This document shows positions 37,254 to 48,448 of a stretch of DNA of 64,000 nt, in pieces. Made by a program: the position numbers and the translations under genes. Below the pieces are notes generated by a model. It was given only the letters and a program-made list of their open reading frames with translations. It made no database searches and was not told the origin of the DNA. Source of the DNA: Burkholderia stagnalis (GTDB taxonomy: Bacteria; Pseudomonadota; Gammaproteobacteria; Burkholderiales; Burkholderiaceae); NCBI RefSeq assembly GCF_902830275.1, contig NZ_CADESW010000012.1:62001-126000 (forward strand), written 5' to 3'. The first letter of the stretch is position 1, and every line of letters begins with the position of its first letter.

Positions 37254-39563
37254 TCATTCCGCGTCGCGCGCCGGCACAAGAATTTCGCGGTTGCCGCTCG
37301 ACGACATCGCCGACACGAGCCCCGACTGCTCCATCTGCTCGAGCAGCCGCGCCGCGCGGTTGTAGCCGATCCGCAGATGGCGCTGCACGAGCGAGATCGA
37401 CGCGCGGCGGTTCTTGATGACGATCTCGACCGCCTGGTCGTACAGCGGATCAGACTCGCCGCCGCCTTCGCCGGTTCCCTCGCCGGCCGAGCCCTCGTCG
37501 CCGTCGGCGGTGCCGCCCTCGAGCAGGCCCTCGATGTAGTTCGGTTCGCCCTGCTCCTTGAGCTTCTCGACGACGCGATGCACTTCGTCGTCGGCGACGA
37601 ACGCGCCGTGCACGCGCACCGGCAGCCCGGTGCCGGGCGCCAGGTACAGCATGTCGCCCATGCCGAGCAGCGATTCGGCGCCCATCTGGTCGAGGATCGT
37701 GCGCGAGTCGATCTTCGACGACACCTGGAACGCGATCCGCGTCGGCACGTTGGCCTTGATGAGGCCGGTGATCACGTCGACCGACGGCCGCTGCGTCGCG
37801 AGGATCAGGTGGATGCCGGCCGCGCGCGCCTTCTGCGCGATCCGCGCGATCAGCTCCTCGACCTTCTTGCCGACGACCATCATCAGGTCGGCGAGCTCGT
37901 CGATCACGACGACGATGTTCGGCAGGCGGCCGAGCGGCTCCGGCTCGTCCGGCGTGAGGCTGAACGGGTTCGGGATCTTCTCTTCGCGCTTCGCCGCGTC
38001 GTCGATCTTGTTGTTGTAGCCGGCGAGGTTGCGCACGCCGAGCTTGCTCATCAGCTTGTAGCGGCGCTCCATCTCGGCGACGGTCCAGTTGAGCGCGTGG
38101 CCCGCCTGGCGCATGTCGGTGACGACCGGGCACAGCAGGTGCGGAATGCCTTCGTAGACGCTCATTTCGAGCATCTTCGGATCGATCAGGATCAGGCGCA
38201 CCTGCTCGGCGGTCGCCTTGTACAGCAGCGACAGGATCATCGCGTTGATCCCGACCGACTTGCCCGAACCGGTCGTGCCGGCCACCAGCAGGTGCGGCAT
38301 CTTCGCGAGATCCGCGCACACCGGCTTGCCGCCGATGTCCTTGCCGAGGCTGAGCGTGAGCGCCGACGACGCGGCCGCATAGACCTCGGAGCCGATGATC
38401 TCCGACAGGAACACCGTCTGGCGGCGCTGGTTCGGCAGTTCGAGCGCCATGTAGTTCTTGCCGGGGATCGTCTCGACGACGCGGATCGACACGAGCGACA
38501 GCGAGCGCGCGAGATCCTTCGCGAGGTTGACGATCTGGCTGCCCTTCACGCCGGTGGCCGGCTCGATCTCGTAGCGCGTGACGACGGGGCCCGGATACGC
38601 GGCGACCACGCTCGCCTCGACGCCGAAGTCCTTCAGCTTCTTCTCGATCAGGCGCGACGTGAATTCGAGCGTATCGGCGGAGATGGCCTCCTGCGCCTTC
38701 GGCGCCGAGTCGAGCAGCGACACCGGCGGCAGCGTCGAATCGCCGGGCAGGTCGGTGAACAGCGGCACCTGGCGCTCCTTCTCGACGCGCTCGGATTTCA
38801 CCGGCGTGACGACCGGCGGCACGATCGTCACCGGCTCGTGATCCTCGATGCGCACGCGCTCTTCCTCGACCTTGCCTTCGCGGCGCACGGCCGCGGCCTC
38901 GCCGAGCTTGCGGTCGCGCTCGGCCTCGCGGCGCAGCTTCGCGACGTTGACGGCGGACAGGATCGCGCCGCCGACGCGCTCGGACACCGACAGCCACGAG
39001 AAGCGGAAATACAGCGACAGGCCGATCGCGAGCGCGATCAGCAGCAGCAGCGTGCCGCCGGTGAAGCCGAACGCGTGCGACATCGCGCCCGCGACGGCCT
39101 CGCCGACCACGCCGCCCGGCGCGCGCGGCAGCTGCACCTTCAGCGACCACATGCGCAGCGCCTCGATGCCGTCGCACGCGAGCAGCACGAGCACGAACGC
39201 GAGCACCTCGGTCAGCCAGCCGATCGGCCGCTCGGGCTCGTCGTCCAGCGCCTCGTGGCCGGTGATGCGGCGGTAGTTGGCGGCGATGCGCCGGCCGAGC
39301 GGCACGATCAGCCAGTAGGCCGACAGGCCGAACAGCAGCAGGATGATGTCGGCCGTCCATGCGCCGACGCGGCCCGCCCAGTTCGTGATGTGATCGACCT
39401 GCGCCGCGTGCGTCCAGCTCGGATCGCGCCGGCTGTAGCTCAGCAGGGCCATCACCAGAAACGCGCCGAGCGCGACCTGGAGGATCCAGCGAATCTCCGT
39501 GAGGAGCTTCGACATCCGGTGCGGCAACGCCTGTGCCTGAGCGGAATAAGGAGCTTTTGCCAT
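37254..39563 (-). CDS. ftsK: DNA translocase FtsK
   Basis: A protein of 769 residues from the ATG at 39563; Met at 39515 is possible. Four membrane helices lie within the first 190 residues. A short charged linker (about 200-290) follows, then the RecA-like motor with Walker [16 protein letters not shown] and Walker [15 protein letters not shown], and the C-terminal gamma winged helix ([27 protein letters not shown]) that reads KOPS sites. It pumps DNA and activates XerCD at the septum. The linker is far shorter than in E. coli (1,329 aa protein), as in SpoIIIE-like members. Confidence 0.96.
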   Translation of the reverse strand: MAKAPYSAQAQALPHRMSKLLTEIRWILQVALGAFLVMALLSYSRRDPSWTHAAQVDHITNWAGRVGAWTADIILLLFGLSAYWLIVPLGRRIAANYRRITGHEALDDEPERPIGWLTEVLAFVLVLLACDGIEALRMWSLKVQLPRAPGGVVGEAVAGAMSHAFGFTGGTLLLLIALAIGLSLYFRFSWLSVSERVGGAILSAVNVAKLRREAERDRKLGEAAAVRREGKVEEERVRIEDHEPVTIVPPVVTPVKSERVEKERQVPLFTDLPGDSTLPPVSLLDSAPKAQEAISADTLEFTSRLIEKKLKDFGVEASVVAAYPGPVVTRYEIEPATGVKGSQIVNLAKDLARSLSLVSIRVVETIPGKNYMALELPNQRRQTVFLSEIIGSEVYAAASSALTLSLGKDIGGKPVCADLAKMPHLLVAGTTGSGKSVGINAMILSLLYKATAEQVRLILIDPKMLEMSVYEGIPHLLCPVVTDMRQAGHALNWTVAEMERRYKLMSKLGVRNLAGYNNKIDDAAKREEKIPNPFSLTPDEPEPLGRLPNIVVVIDELADLMMVVGKKVEELIARIAQKARAAGIHLILATQRPSVDVITGLIKANVPTRIAFQVSSKIDSRTILDQMGAESLLGMGDMLYLAPGTGLPVRVHGAFVADDEVHRVVEKLKEQGEPNYIEGLLEGGTADGDEGSAGEGTGEGGGESDPLYDQAVEIVIKNRRASISLVQRHLRIGYNRAARLLEQMEQSGLVSAMSSSGNREILVPARDAE

Positions 39564-40902
<1,339 letters not shown>

Positions 40903-40960
40903 GCGAATCGCCCGGCGGGCGCTACAATGGCGTCCGCTGCCGCGACGCATGCCTGCCGAC

Positions 40961-40988
40961 AAGCCGCTGCCGACGCAGCGGCTTTTTT
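40961..40988 (+). terminator. rho-independent terminator of trxB
   Basis: A perfect 10-bp stem AAGCCGCTGC / GCAGCGGCTT with loop CGAC is followed by a run of T. Confidence 0.9.
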
Positions 40989-41032
40989 GTGCCCGCGCGC
41001 CCCGCGCGCCATTTGCCTTGCGTGTGTGAATC

Positions 41033-41809
41033 ATGGCGAAGAATCAACCCCATCCGAGCGATCCCGCGAAGCGGCAGGCCGCCGCCCGCCCCCAGCCCAC
41101 CGCCCCCGCCGCGCCGCCGGCGCCGGAGCCCGCCGCGCTGCGCGGCCAGGGCCTCGCCGGCCTCGGCGCGCTGCGCACCGCGCTGAAGGGCGAAGCCGAG
41201 CGCCGCGAGCGCGAACGCGTCGAAACCGCGAAGGCCACCCGCCAGGCCGAGGCCGACGCGAACCTGTTCCGCAACGAGATCGGCGCGATCCGGCCGCTGA
41301 ACGCGCCGCCGCGCGCCGCGTCCGGCCGCATGCAGCCCGACCCCGTGCCGAAGCAGACGCAGCGCGACGAGGAAGCGGTGCTGAACGCGACGCTGTCCGA
41401 CGAGTTCGATCCCGAGACGCTGCTCGACAGCGACGAGTCGCTGTACTACCACCGCCCCGGCATCAGCCGCGACGTGGTGCGCAAGCTGAGAAGCGGCGCG
41501 TGGATCGTGCAGGCGCAGCTCGACCTGCACGGGATGCGCCGCGACGAAGCGCGCGACGCGCTCGCCGAGTTCATCCGCGAAGCCGGCAAGAAGGGGCTGC
41601 GCTGCCTGCGCGTGATCCACGGCAAGGGCCTCGGCTCGGCCGGCAAGGAACCGGTGCTGAAGGGCAAGGTGCGCGCGTGGCTCGTGCAGAAGGAAGAAGT
41701 GATCGCATTCTGCGAGGCGCGCGGCCACGACGGCGGCGCGGGCGCGGTGCTCGTGCTGCTGCAGCTGTTGGCCGCCTCCGGCGAGCGGGGGCCGCGTGCC
41801 GCATCCTAG
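41033..41809 (+). CDS. Smr-domain protein (YdaL-like)
   Basis: A protein of 258 residues. The first 100 are Pro/Ala-rich with a charged helix (KGEAERRERERVETAKATRQAEADANLF). The Smr domain occupies about 155-245: LDLHGMRRDEARDALAEFIREAGKKGLRCLRVIHGKGLGS, then the TGxG-like GHDGGAGAVLVLL. Stand-alone Smr proteins are endonucleases acting on DNA or RNA, sometimes on stalled-ribosome mRNA. The last codons overlap the GTG start of the channel gene, indicating translational coupling. Confidence 0.9.
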   Translation: MAKNQPHPSDPAKRQAAARPQPTAPAAPPAPEPAALRGQGLAGLGALRTALKGEAERRERERVETAKATRQAEADANLFRNEIGAIRPLNAPPRAASGRMQPDPVPKQTQRDEEAVLNATLSDEFDPETLLDSDESLYYHRPGISRDVVRKLRSGAWIVQAQLDLHGMRRDEARDALAEFIREAGKKGLRCLRVIHGKGLGSAGKEPVLKGKVRAWLVQKEEVIAFCEARGHDGGAGAVLVLLQLLAASGERGPRAAS

Positions 41810-42419
41810 GCTGACGCTCGCGATCGCGGTGCTCGAAGCGATCGCGACGCTGGCCTTCGCGATCTCCGGCTTCATCGAAGCGCGCAAGAACCGGCTCGAC
41901 TCGGTCGGCACGTTCGTCGTCGCGCTCGCCACCGCGTTCGGCGGCGGCACGCTGCGCGACATCCTGCTCGAGCGCCGGCCGTTCTACTGGGTCGTGCACG
42001 ACGACTACGTGATCGCGATCTTCGTGCTCGCGCTGTTCGCGCCGTTCGTGCTGCGGATGCTGTCGCGGCTATCGGCCGAACGGCTGCTGCTGGTCGCCGA
42101 CGCGATCGGGCTCGGCATCTTCAGCATCTCGGGCACGTCGATCGCGCTCGACGCCGAGATGCCGCGCTTCATCGCGGTGATGATGGGCGTGATCACCGGC
42201 GTGGTCGGCGGGATCATCCGCGACGTGCTGTGCAACGACATCCCGCTGATCCTGCGCGATTCGCGGCCGTACGCGACCTGCGCGTTCGTCGGCTGCTGGT
42301 TCTATCTGCTGCTCGTGTGGCTGGACATGGATTCCGTCTACAGCGTGCTGACCGCGACCGGCTTCATCCTCGTCGCGCGGCTCGCCACGTACAAGTTCGA
42401 CGTGCGGTTGCCGCACTGA
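41796..42419 (+). CDS. trimeric intracellular cation channel (TRIC/UPF0126) family protein
   Basis: A protein of 207 residues with a GTG start at 41796, inside the 3' end of the Smr gene and behind CGGGGG. Six to seven membrane helices form two repeats, each with the family glycine motif: ATAFGGGTLRDILLERRPFYWV in the first and ITGVVGGIIRDVLCNDIPLIL in the second. Prokaryotic TRIC proteins form homotrimeric K+-permeable channels. Confidence 0.9.
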   Translation: MPHPRLTLAIAVLEAIATLAFAISGFIEARKNRLDSVGTFVVALATAFGGGTLRDILLERRPFYWVVHDDYVIAIFVLALFAPFVLRMLSRLSAERLLLVADAIGLGIFSISGTSIALDAEMPRFIAVMMGVITGVVGGIIRDVLCNDIPLILRDSRPYATCAFVGCWFYLLLVWLDMDSVYSVLTATGFILVARLATYKFDVRLPH

Positions 42420-42454
42420 GCGGCGCGGCGCCGCACCGGCGGGCCCACCCCGCG

Positions 42455-43207
42455 CTAGACGCGGCCCGCAAGATGAAAACGCGACGACGGGTGCCAGAGC
42501 TGCACCGACGTCGCGACCTGCTCTCCCACCCACGTCCGGCGCCACAGCATCAGGCACGGCTCGCCGATCTCCATCATCAGGTGCCGCCGTACCTGCTGGT
42601 CGGACTTCTGCGCATAGATCCGGAACTCGGCGCGCTGGATCGGCGCGAGCCGCACCATGTAGTGGTTCGGCGTCTCGGCCGTGAAGTCCTGCTCCAGATA
42701 GGCGGGAAACACCTTCGGATTGACGTAGCGATCCTCGAACTGGATCGGTTCGCCATCCTCGTAGTGAACGATCCGCGAATGAAATACGGGGCCGGCGGCC
42801 AGCGCAAGCGCGTCGATCGCGTGCGCGTCGTCGCTGCGCTCGAGCATCAGCACGCGCGCCGTGTGCCGGTGGCCGCGCTCGGCGATCTCGTCGGCGATGT
42901 TGCGGATCTCGAGCACGGTCGATTCATAACGCCGCGGCTCGACGAACGTGCCCGCGCCCTGGATGCGCGTCAGCACACGCTCGGCCGTCAGTTCGCGCAA
43001 CGCGCGGGACACGGTCATGCGCGCGACGCCGAACTCCTTCACGAGCTCGGCCTCGGTCGGAATCGCGCTGCCGGGCTTCCAATCGCCCGCGGCGATCCGC
43101 TGGACGACGTAGCGCTTGATCTGCTGATACGCCGGCAGTGCGCGTGCCGGCGCGTCTTCGCCGAGCGCGCGCGGGGATGGGCGGGTCACTTGCTCTGAAT
43201 GGTTCAT
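42455..43207 (-). CDS. hutC: HutC-type GntR repressor
   Basis: A protein of 250 residues from the ATG at 43207. The N-terminal winged helix-turn-helix (about 27-95) reads YQQIKRYVVQRIAAGDWKPGSAIPTEAELVKEFGVARMTVSRALRELTAERVL, and the C-terminal UTRA effector domain (about 110-245) contains VFHSRIVHYEDGEPIQFEDRYVNPKVFPAYLEQDFT, a region strongly HutC-like. HutC represses histidine-utilisation genes and is released by urocanate. It is the last gene of the leftward transporter operon and probably binds the operator at 48109-48120. A second HutC in the genome cannot be excluded. Confidence 0.88.
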   Translation of the reverse strand: MNHSEQVTRPSPRALGEDAPARALPAYQQIKRYVVQRIAAGDWKPGSAIPTEAELVKEFGVARMTVSRALRELTAERVLTRIQGAGTFVEPRRYESTVLEIRNIADEIAERGHRHTARVLMLERSDDAHAIDALALAAGPVFHSRIVHYEDGEPIQFEDRYVNPKVFPAYLEQDFTAETPNHYMVRLAPIQRAEFRIYAQKSDQQVRRHLMMEIGEPCLMLWRRTWVGEQVATSVQLWHPSSRFHLAGRV

Positions 43208-43301
43208 CTTCGCATCGGTCCATCGGTAAGGTCCCGGGCCGCGAACCAGCGGTCGGCGCATCGCGGATGGCGGCGCCGCACGCGGTCGCGGGCGAATTTC
43301 T

Positions 43302-44795
43302 CTACGATACGGGCGGTGCCGCGTCCGCGAGCAGCGCCGCTGCCGCCGCGATGTCGTCGGCGAGCGGCCGGTCGTCGCGATACGGCGGCACGCGCCCGCG
43401 CAGACGTCGCCACACCGTATCGGTCAGCGCCGCGCGGCGCGCATCGCCGGGCTGCAGGTCGTACGCCTGCGCCGCCGCGAGCAGCTCGATCGCCAGCACG
43501 CGCGTCGCATTCTCGATGATGTCGAGCGCCTTCAACGCAGCCGGCGTCGCATGGCACAGATGATCTTCCTGCAGCCCCGACGTGATGCCGCCGTCCAGGC
43601 TCGCGGGCGCCGCGAGCCGCTGGTTCTGCGCGACCAGCGCGACCGCCGTATACTGCGCGATCATGAACCCCGAACAGGTGCCGCCGGGCGCCGCAAGAAA
43701 CGCCGGCAGGCCGCTCACGAGCGGATTGACGAGGCGGTCGAGCCGGCGTTCGGCGATCGCCGCGACCTGCGCCATCGCGGCCGCGAGGCTGTCCATCGCG
43801 AGCGCAATGCCTGCGCCGACCGCATGCGCCTGCGAATGCACGCGCGGCGCGTCGCGCGTGCCCGCGACGATCGGGTTGTCGGTGACCGACGCGAGCTCGC
43901 GGTCGACCACGTCCGACGTCACGTCGAACACGTCGCGCGCCGCGCCGTGCACGTGCGGAATCGTGCGCAGGCTGAGCGGATCCTGCGTGTGCCGTCCGGC
44001 CATCGCGGCCAGCATCCCGCTGTCGGCGAGCGCGCCGCGCATCCTCGCGCCGACCCGCTCGATCCCGCGCGACACGCGCAGCGCGAGCGAACCCGCGTCG
44101 AACGCGGCGAGCTGGCCGCCGAGGTTTTCGAAGCTCATCGCGGCGATGCAGTCGGCCCAGTCGAGCAGATGCTCGGCCCGGGCGAGCGCGAGCGCCGCCA
44201 GCCCCGTCACGCAGGGCGTGCCGTTGACGAGGCTGAGCCCCTCCTTCGCGCCGAGCACGAGCGGCGCAAGCCCGATGCGGCGCAGCGCGTCACGCCCCGG
44301 CAACCGCTCGCCGCGATAGCGCGCATGGCCTTCCCCGATGCAGACGAGCGCAACGTGCGCCATGTGGGTCAGATAGCCGACCGAGCCGTGCGCGGGCACT
44401 TCGGGCAGGCAATCCGCGTCGAGCAGCGCGACGAGCTGCCTGACCACCTCGACGCGCACGCCCGAATGCCCGTGCGCATAGTTGTTGACGGCCGCCGCGA
44501 TGATCGCGCGCGTCTGCGCCGCGTCGAGCGGCGCGCCAACGCCGACCGCGTGGCTCATCAGGATGTTGCGTGACAGCGAGCTCTGCTCGCCGGGCGACAC
44601 GATCACGTCGCACAGTGCGCCGACGCCCGTGTTCACACCGTATGCGCGAATGCCGCGCGCGACGATTTCCTCGACGAGACCGCGCGCGGCGTCGATGCGC
44701 GCGAGCGTGTCGTCGGCGAGCGCGAGCGGCGCGCCGCCCGCGATTGCCGCAATCTGCCGCCAGTCGAGCGGGCGGCCGGAACGAATGACGGTCAT
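43302..44795 (-). CDS. histidine ammonia-lyase homologue lacking the MIO triad
   Basis: A protein of 497 residues that aligns with the HAL/PAL superfamily along its length: YGVNTGVG (Y52), GLSLVNGTP (N191), SVTDNP, QEDHL (E410). The expected GSVGASGDLAPLAH reads GSVG (137-140) followed directly by YLTHMAH, so Ala-Ser-Gly, which cyclises to the MIO electrophile, is missing. The active-site Tyr of QDPYSLR is Leu274. It therefore probably cannot deaminate histidine by the classical route. It may bind histidine or a relative. It lies seven bases after the ATPase gene in a HutC-linked uptake operon. Database names such as histidine ammonia-lyase would be misleading here. Confidence 0.85.
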   Translation of the reverse strand: MTVIRSGRPLDWRQIAAIAGGAPLALADDTLARIDAARGLVEEIVARGIRAYGVNTGVGALCDVIVSPGEQSSLSRNILMSHAVGVGAPLDAAQTRAIIAAAVNNYAHGHSGVRVEVVRQLVALLDADCLPEVPAHGSVGYLTHMAHVALVCIGEGHARYRGERLPGRDALRRIGLAPLVLGAKEGLSLVNGTPCVTGLAALALARAEHLLDWADCIAAMSFENLGGQLAAFDAGSLALRVSRGIERVGARMRGALADSGMLAAMAGRHTQDPLSLRTIPHVHGAARDVFDVTSDVVDRELASVTDNPIVAGTRDAPRVHSQAHAVGAGIALAMDSLAAAMAQVAAIAERRLDRLVNPLVSGLPAFLAAPGGTCSGFMIAQYTAVALVAQNQRLAAPASLDGGITSGLQEDHLCHATPAALKALDIIENATRVLAIELLAAAQAYDLQPGDARRAALTDTVWRRLRGRVPPYRDDRPLADDIAAAAALLADAAPPVS

Positions 44796-44802
44796 CGTGG
44801 CC

Positions 44803-45594
44803 TCAGTGCGCGGAGCGGTCTTGATGGCTCGACACGAACTGGCGGAACCGCTCCGATTTCAACCCGCCGAACACCTCGTCCGGCGTGCCGTCCGAGTCGA
44901 CCTCGCCCTGATGCAGGAACATCACGCGATTCGACACATGGCGCGCGAACCCCATCTCGTGCGTGACGACCAGCATCGTGCGCCCCTCCTCCGCGAGCGA
45001 GCGCATCACGCGCAGCACCTCGCCGACGAGCTCGGGGTCGAGCGCCGACGTCGGCTCGTCGAACAGCATCACCTTCGGATGCATCGCCAGCGCACGCGCG
45101 ATCGCGACGCGCTGCTGCTGGCCGCCGGACAGGTGCGCGGGATAGTGGCCGCGCTTGTCGGCGAGGCCGACGCGGGCCAAGAGCGCCTCCGCCTCCTCGA
45201 CCGCTTCCGCGCGGCTGCGTTTCTGCACGCGCAGCGGGCCTTCGACGAGATTGTCGAGCACCGTCATGTGCGACCACAGATTGAAGTTCTGGAACACCAT
45301 GCCGAGCTGCGAGCGGATCCGGTCGACCTGGCGGCGGTCGCTCGGATGCAGCTTGCCGTCGCGGGCGCGCGCCATCTTGAGCGTCTCGCCCGCGAGCGCG
45401 ACCGAGCCGTCGTCGGGCGTCTCGAGCAGGTTCAGGCAGCGCAGGAACGTGCTCTTGCCCGAGCCGCTCGCGCCGAGGATCGAGATGACGTCACCTTCGT
45501 GCGCGTCGAGCGAAATGCCCTTCAGCACGTGATGGCTGCCGAACGACTTGTGGATGTTCCTGACCGACAGGGCGACGGGCGCGGACGTGTTCAT
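44803..45594 (-). CDS. hisP: amino-acid ABC transporter ATP-binding protein, HisP type
   Basis: A protein of 263 residues. Walker A is GASGSGKST, the Q-loop region is [18 protein letters not shown], the signature is [17 protein letters not shown], and Walker B is [14 protein letters not shown], then the H-loop [15 protein letters not shown]. The polar amino-acid (HisP/GlnQ) subtype is clear from [11 protein letters not shown] and the 28-residue insert after the first strand. It energises import by the neighbouring permeases. Confidence 0.93.
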   Translation of the reverse strand: MNTSAPVALSVRNIHKSFGSHHVLKGISLDAHEGDVISILGASGSGKSTFLRCLNLLETPDDGSVALAGETLKMARARDGKLHPSDRRQVDRIRSQLGMVFQNFNLWSHMTVLDNLVEGPLRVQKRSRAEAVEEAEALLARVGLADKRGHYPAHLSGGQQQRVAIARALAMHPKVMLFDEPTSALDPELVGEVLRVMRSLAEEGRTMLVVTHEMGFARHVSNRVMFLHQGEVDSDGTPDEVFGGLKSERFRQFVSSHQDRSAH

Positions 45595-45622
45595 CGGATG
45601 CTCCGGAAAGTGGACGGTTCGG

Positions 45623-46363
45623 TCACGGGGTGATGCGGCGCGCTTCGGCGGCCGGGGCGGTTTTCGCGCCGCCCGGCAGCGGCGCGCGCAGGTGACGCGA
45701 CAGGCGCCATTCGAGCGCGCCCAGCGCGCGGACGATCAGGAAGTTCAGGCACAGGTAGATGAGCGCCGCGCACACGAACACCTCGGTCGTCCGATAGGTC
45801 TGCTGGATGATCTGCTGCGCGATGCCGGTCACTTCCCACACCGTCACGAGGCTCGCGAGCGCCGTCGACTTGACGAGCAGCACGGCTTCGGTCGAGTACG
45901 CGGGCAGGCACTGGCGCAATGCGATCGGGCCGATCACGCGCCGCAGCAGCGCGAAGCCCGACAGGCCGATCGAATAGCCGGCCTCGATCTGCCCGACCGG
46001 CACGGCCATCAGGCCGCCACGGATGATCTCCGCCGTATAGCCGGCCGTGCAGAGCGCGAGCGACAGCACCGCGCAGATGTACGGCTCGCGCAGCACCGGC
46101 CACAGGAAGCTCTCGCGGATCACGCCGAACTGGCCGAGCCCGTAGTAGACGAGAAACATCTGGATCAGCAGCGGCGAGCCGCGAAAGATCAGGATATAGA
46201 CGCGCGCGATGCGGTTCGGCAGCCAGTGCGGCGACACGCGCATCGCGACGACGACGAGCGACAGCAGGCCGCCGAGCACGAGCGACGCGACGAACAGGCT
46301 GAGCGTCATCGGCACGGCCGCGAGCAGCTGGCGCACCGTGTCGGCGAGGAATGCGAAATCCAT
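45623..46363 (-). CDS. hisM: amino-acid ABC transporter permease, HisM type
   Basis: A protein of 246 residues. The ATG at 46363 lies seven bases after GGAG; the ATG at 46369 is too close to it. Five membrane helices and the EAA-type motif ([42 protein letters not shown]) mark the polar amino-acid permease family. Partner of the other permease encoded just upstream. Confidence 0.92.
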   Translation of the reverse strand: MDFAFLADTVRQLLAAVPMTLSLFVASLVLGGLLSLVVVAMRVSPHWLPNRIARVYILIFRGSPLLIQMFLVYYGLGQFGVIRESFLWPVLREPYICAVLSLALCTAGYTAEIIRGGLMAVPVGQIEAGYSIGLSGFALLRRVIGPIALRQCLPAYSTEAVLLVKSTALASLVTVWEVTGIAQQIIQQTYRTTEVFVCAALIYLCLNFLIVRALGALEWRLSRHLRAPLPGGAKTAPAAEARRITP

Positions 46364-46379
46364 GTTCATGCTCCGTGCG

Positions 46380-47102
46380 TCAGTTGCGTGCGAAATTGCG
46401 TCGGAACGAGCGCCCGACGTACGCTTCCGCGCGATTGAACACGCGGTTCGACAGGCCCGTCATCAGCAGGTACAGCGCACCGCCCGCGACGAAGAACACG
46501 AAATACTGATGCGTCGAATTGGCCGCGATCTGGCTCGTGCGCAGCAGCTCGGCGAGGCCCGTGACCGAAATCAGCGCGGAATCCTTGAGGCTGAGCTGCC
46601 ACACGTTGCCGATGCCCGGCAACGCGAAGCGCAGCACCTGCGGAACCAGGATGCGGCGCAGCACCATCGACGACGGCATGCCGATCGAGCGGGCTGCCTC
46701 CAGTTCGCCTTTCGACACCGCGAGCACGGCGCCGCGATAGACCTCGGCCTGGTACGCGCCCGAGATCATCCCGACCGCGAGCGCGCCGATCACGAACGGC
46801 GGCACGCCGACGAAGCCCTCCGCGCCAAACCATTGCCCGACGGTCGTGACGAGCGTCGAGCCGCCGAAATAGAACAGATAGATGACGAGCAGCTCGGGCA
46901 CGCCGCGAAACACGGTCGTATACAGATCACCCAGCACGCGCGCCACGCGATACCGCGACAGCTTCGCCGCGGCGACCAGCGCGCCGAACACGGCGCCGAC
47001 GGCCAGCGCGACGAGCGTCAGCGCCACCGTCATCAGGGCGGCGAGCAGCAGCACGCCGCCCCAGCCGTCCGTTCCGAAACCCAGCATTTCGATGAGCGCC
47101 AT
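46380..47102 (-). CDS. hisQ: amino-acid ABC transporter permease, HisQ type
   Basis: A protein of 240 residues from the ATG at 47102 behind CAGGGGA. Five membrane helices; the family motif reads YQAEVYRGAVLAVSKGELEAARSIGMPSSMVLRRILVPQVLRFALPGIGN. With HisM-type and HisP-type partners it forms a His/Lys/Arg/ornithine class importer. Confidence 0.93.
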   Translation of the reverse strand: MALIEMLGFGTDGWGGVLLLAALMTVALTLVALAVGAVFGALVAAAKLSRYRVARVLGDLYTTVFRGVPELLVIYLFYFGGSTLVTTVGQWFGAEGFVGVPPFVIGALAVGMISGAYQAEVYRGAVLAVSKGELEAARSIGMPSSMVLRRILVPQVLRFALPGIGNVWQLSLKDSALISVTGLAELLRTSQIAANSTHQYFVFFVAGGALYLLMTGLSNRVFNRAEAYVGRSFRRNFARN

Positions 47103-47183
47103 GTGCGTCCCCTGCTGATTAGGATGGAATCGACAGTCGGCCCGCGTGCGCGGCTTTCGTCACGCGTGCGGGCCGACGCGCCG

Positions 47184-48050
47184 TTACGGCGTGACGTCCG
47201 TCTTGAACCACTTGTCGGCGAGCTTCTTCACGGTGCCGTCCGCGAGCGCCGCGCCGATCGCCGTATCGAACTTCGCCTTCAGGTCGGCATCCTGCTTGCG
47301 GAACGCGAGCCCTTCGCCGGGCCCCCAGATCGGGCCGCCGAGCTTCGGGCCAGCCAGCACGATCGACGCGGTTTCCTTCTTCCCGGCGTTCGCCGCGTAG
47401 TACGTGACGTCGTCGAACGACGCGTCGATGCGGCCCGCGACGAGATCGAGATCACGCTCGGGCGACGTCTTGTACACGCGGATCGTCGCGACGTCCTTGA
47501 AACTGTCGTTGATGAACTTCGTATAGACCGTGCCCGACTGGATGCCGATCGTCTTGCCCTTCAGCTGCTTGCGCAGCGTGTCGACCGTCGGCTTGTCGGC
47601 CTTCGCATCGCCGGTCAGCTTGACGACCGGCGCGGCGGCGTCGCTCTTCGGGATGACCTTCGTGTCGGTGACCGCGAAGGTCGCGGGCGTGGCCGCGTAC
47701 GGCCGCGAGAACGCGAGGATCTTCTCGCGCTCGGGCGTGATCGAGATCGCATCCATCAGGATGTCGAACTTGCCGGCCTGCAGGCCGGGAATCATGCCGT
47801 CCCAGTCCTGCGCGACCATGTTGCACTGCAGCTTGATGCGTGCGCACACGTCGGCGAGCAGTTCCGGCTCGAAGCCGCCGAGCTTGCCGCCCGGCAGCGT
47901 CAGGTTCCACGGTGCGTAGCCGCCTTCGAGGGCGACCGTGACCGTCTTCCATTCCTTCGCCTGTCCCGGCACCGGCACCGCGAGGGCGGCGGCGAGGCTG
48001 ACGATCGCGGCGATCGTCCGGACTCCCGATTTGATTGGCTTGCCGTACAC
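47184..48050 (-). CDS. hisJ: periplasmic amino-acid binding protein, HisJ/ArgT type
   Basis: A protein of 288 residues. The GTG at 48050 is chosen because GGAG lies seven bases upstream and it leaves a normal signal peptide (cleaved near GQAKEW); upstream starts put extra residues ahead of the signal. The mature fold shows VALEGGYAPWNLTLPGGKLGGFEPELLADVCARIKLQCNMVAQDWDGMIPGLQAGKFD and ISITPEREKILAFSRPY, typical of lysine/arginine/ornithine/histidine binding proteins. It is the first gene of the operon and delivers ligand to the permeases. The exact ligand could be histidine, urocanate or another basic compound. Confidence 0.9.
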   Translation of the reverse strand: MYGKPIKSGVRTIAAIVSLAAALAVPVPGQAKEWKTVTVALEGGYAPWNLTLPGGKLGGFEPELLADVCARIKLQCNMVAQDWDGMIPGLQAGKFDILMDAISITPEREKILAFSRPYAATPATFAVTDTKVIPKSDAAAPVVKLTGDAKADKPTVDTLRKQLKGKTIGIQSGTVYTKFINDSFKDVATIRVYKTSPERDLDLVAGRIDASFDDVTYYAANAGKKETASIVLAGPKLGGPIWGPGEGLAFRKQDADLKAKFDTAIGAALADGTVKKLADKWFKTDVTP

Positions 48051-48108
48051 GTCATTTCTCCTTTCGTTGAAGACCCATCCCGTCAAGCAACCGAACCGCA
48101 TCGGGAAT

Positions 48109-48120
48109 TTGTATATACAA
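48109..48120 (-). promoter_or_regulatory. HutC-like operator of the transporter operon
   Basis: TTGTATATACAA is a perfect 12-bp palindrome, and it extends to CTTGTATATACAA on the side away from hisJ. It matches the HutC operator core (CTTGTATATACAAG) known from Klebsiella and Pseudomonas. It lies about 60 bases before the hisJ GTG start. TATACA within it could serve as the -10 box, so a bound repressor would block RNA polymerase. Confidence 0.85.
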
Positions 48121-48396
48121 GCATGCGGCGAAAAAAAATTCGCCACAAGCGCTGATCAAAAAAAAGGCAGAAACCGAGGGAAAGCCCCTATAAAAAGGCT
48201 GTCAGACAGGCAATGCGGGGAGCGGCGAGGGGGTGACAAGCGGTCGCCGCGCGACGGCCGGCGTCAATAATGTCTAGACAAATCGGGGAAAGATTGCGCG
48301 CTTCAAGGCTCGGGAAGCAGGCAAGCGGCATCCGGGCGCTGCGCGAACGGAGGCGCCCGCGAGAACGCGGATGGGGTAAATCGATGGGGACAGATT

Positions 48397-48421
48397 CCCG
48401 GCGCCGCGAGGGGGCGCCGGG
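48397..48421 (-). terminator. hairpin after the sugar ABC ATPase gene
   Basis: A 9-bp perfect stem CCCGGCGCC / GGCGCCGGG with a 7-base loop, 28 bases past the ATPase stop. No T-run is visible on the minus strand. Confidence 0.45.
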
Positions 48422-48448
48422 GGTGCGCGGGCGGTCGGGACCGGCCGC

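Larger units (their letters stand above)
48051..48448 (-). other. upstream region of the hisJ operon
   Basis: A 398-bp gap with AT-rich blocks. It holds the HutC-like operator (48109-48120), a GGCGAA/TTCGCC hairpin around 48129-48146, and a long GC-rich hairpin at 48397-48421 that may end the sugar ABC transporter message. No gene was seen. Confidence 0.6.

Noticed and set aside
40921-40928. TACAAT-like box before the Smr gene
   Set aside because: It lies upstream of the strong trxB terminator, which would stop transcripts from it, and no -35 was found.
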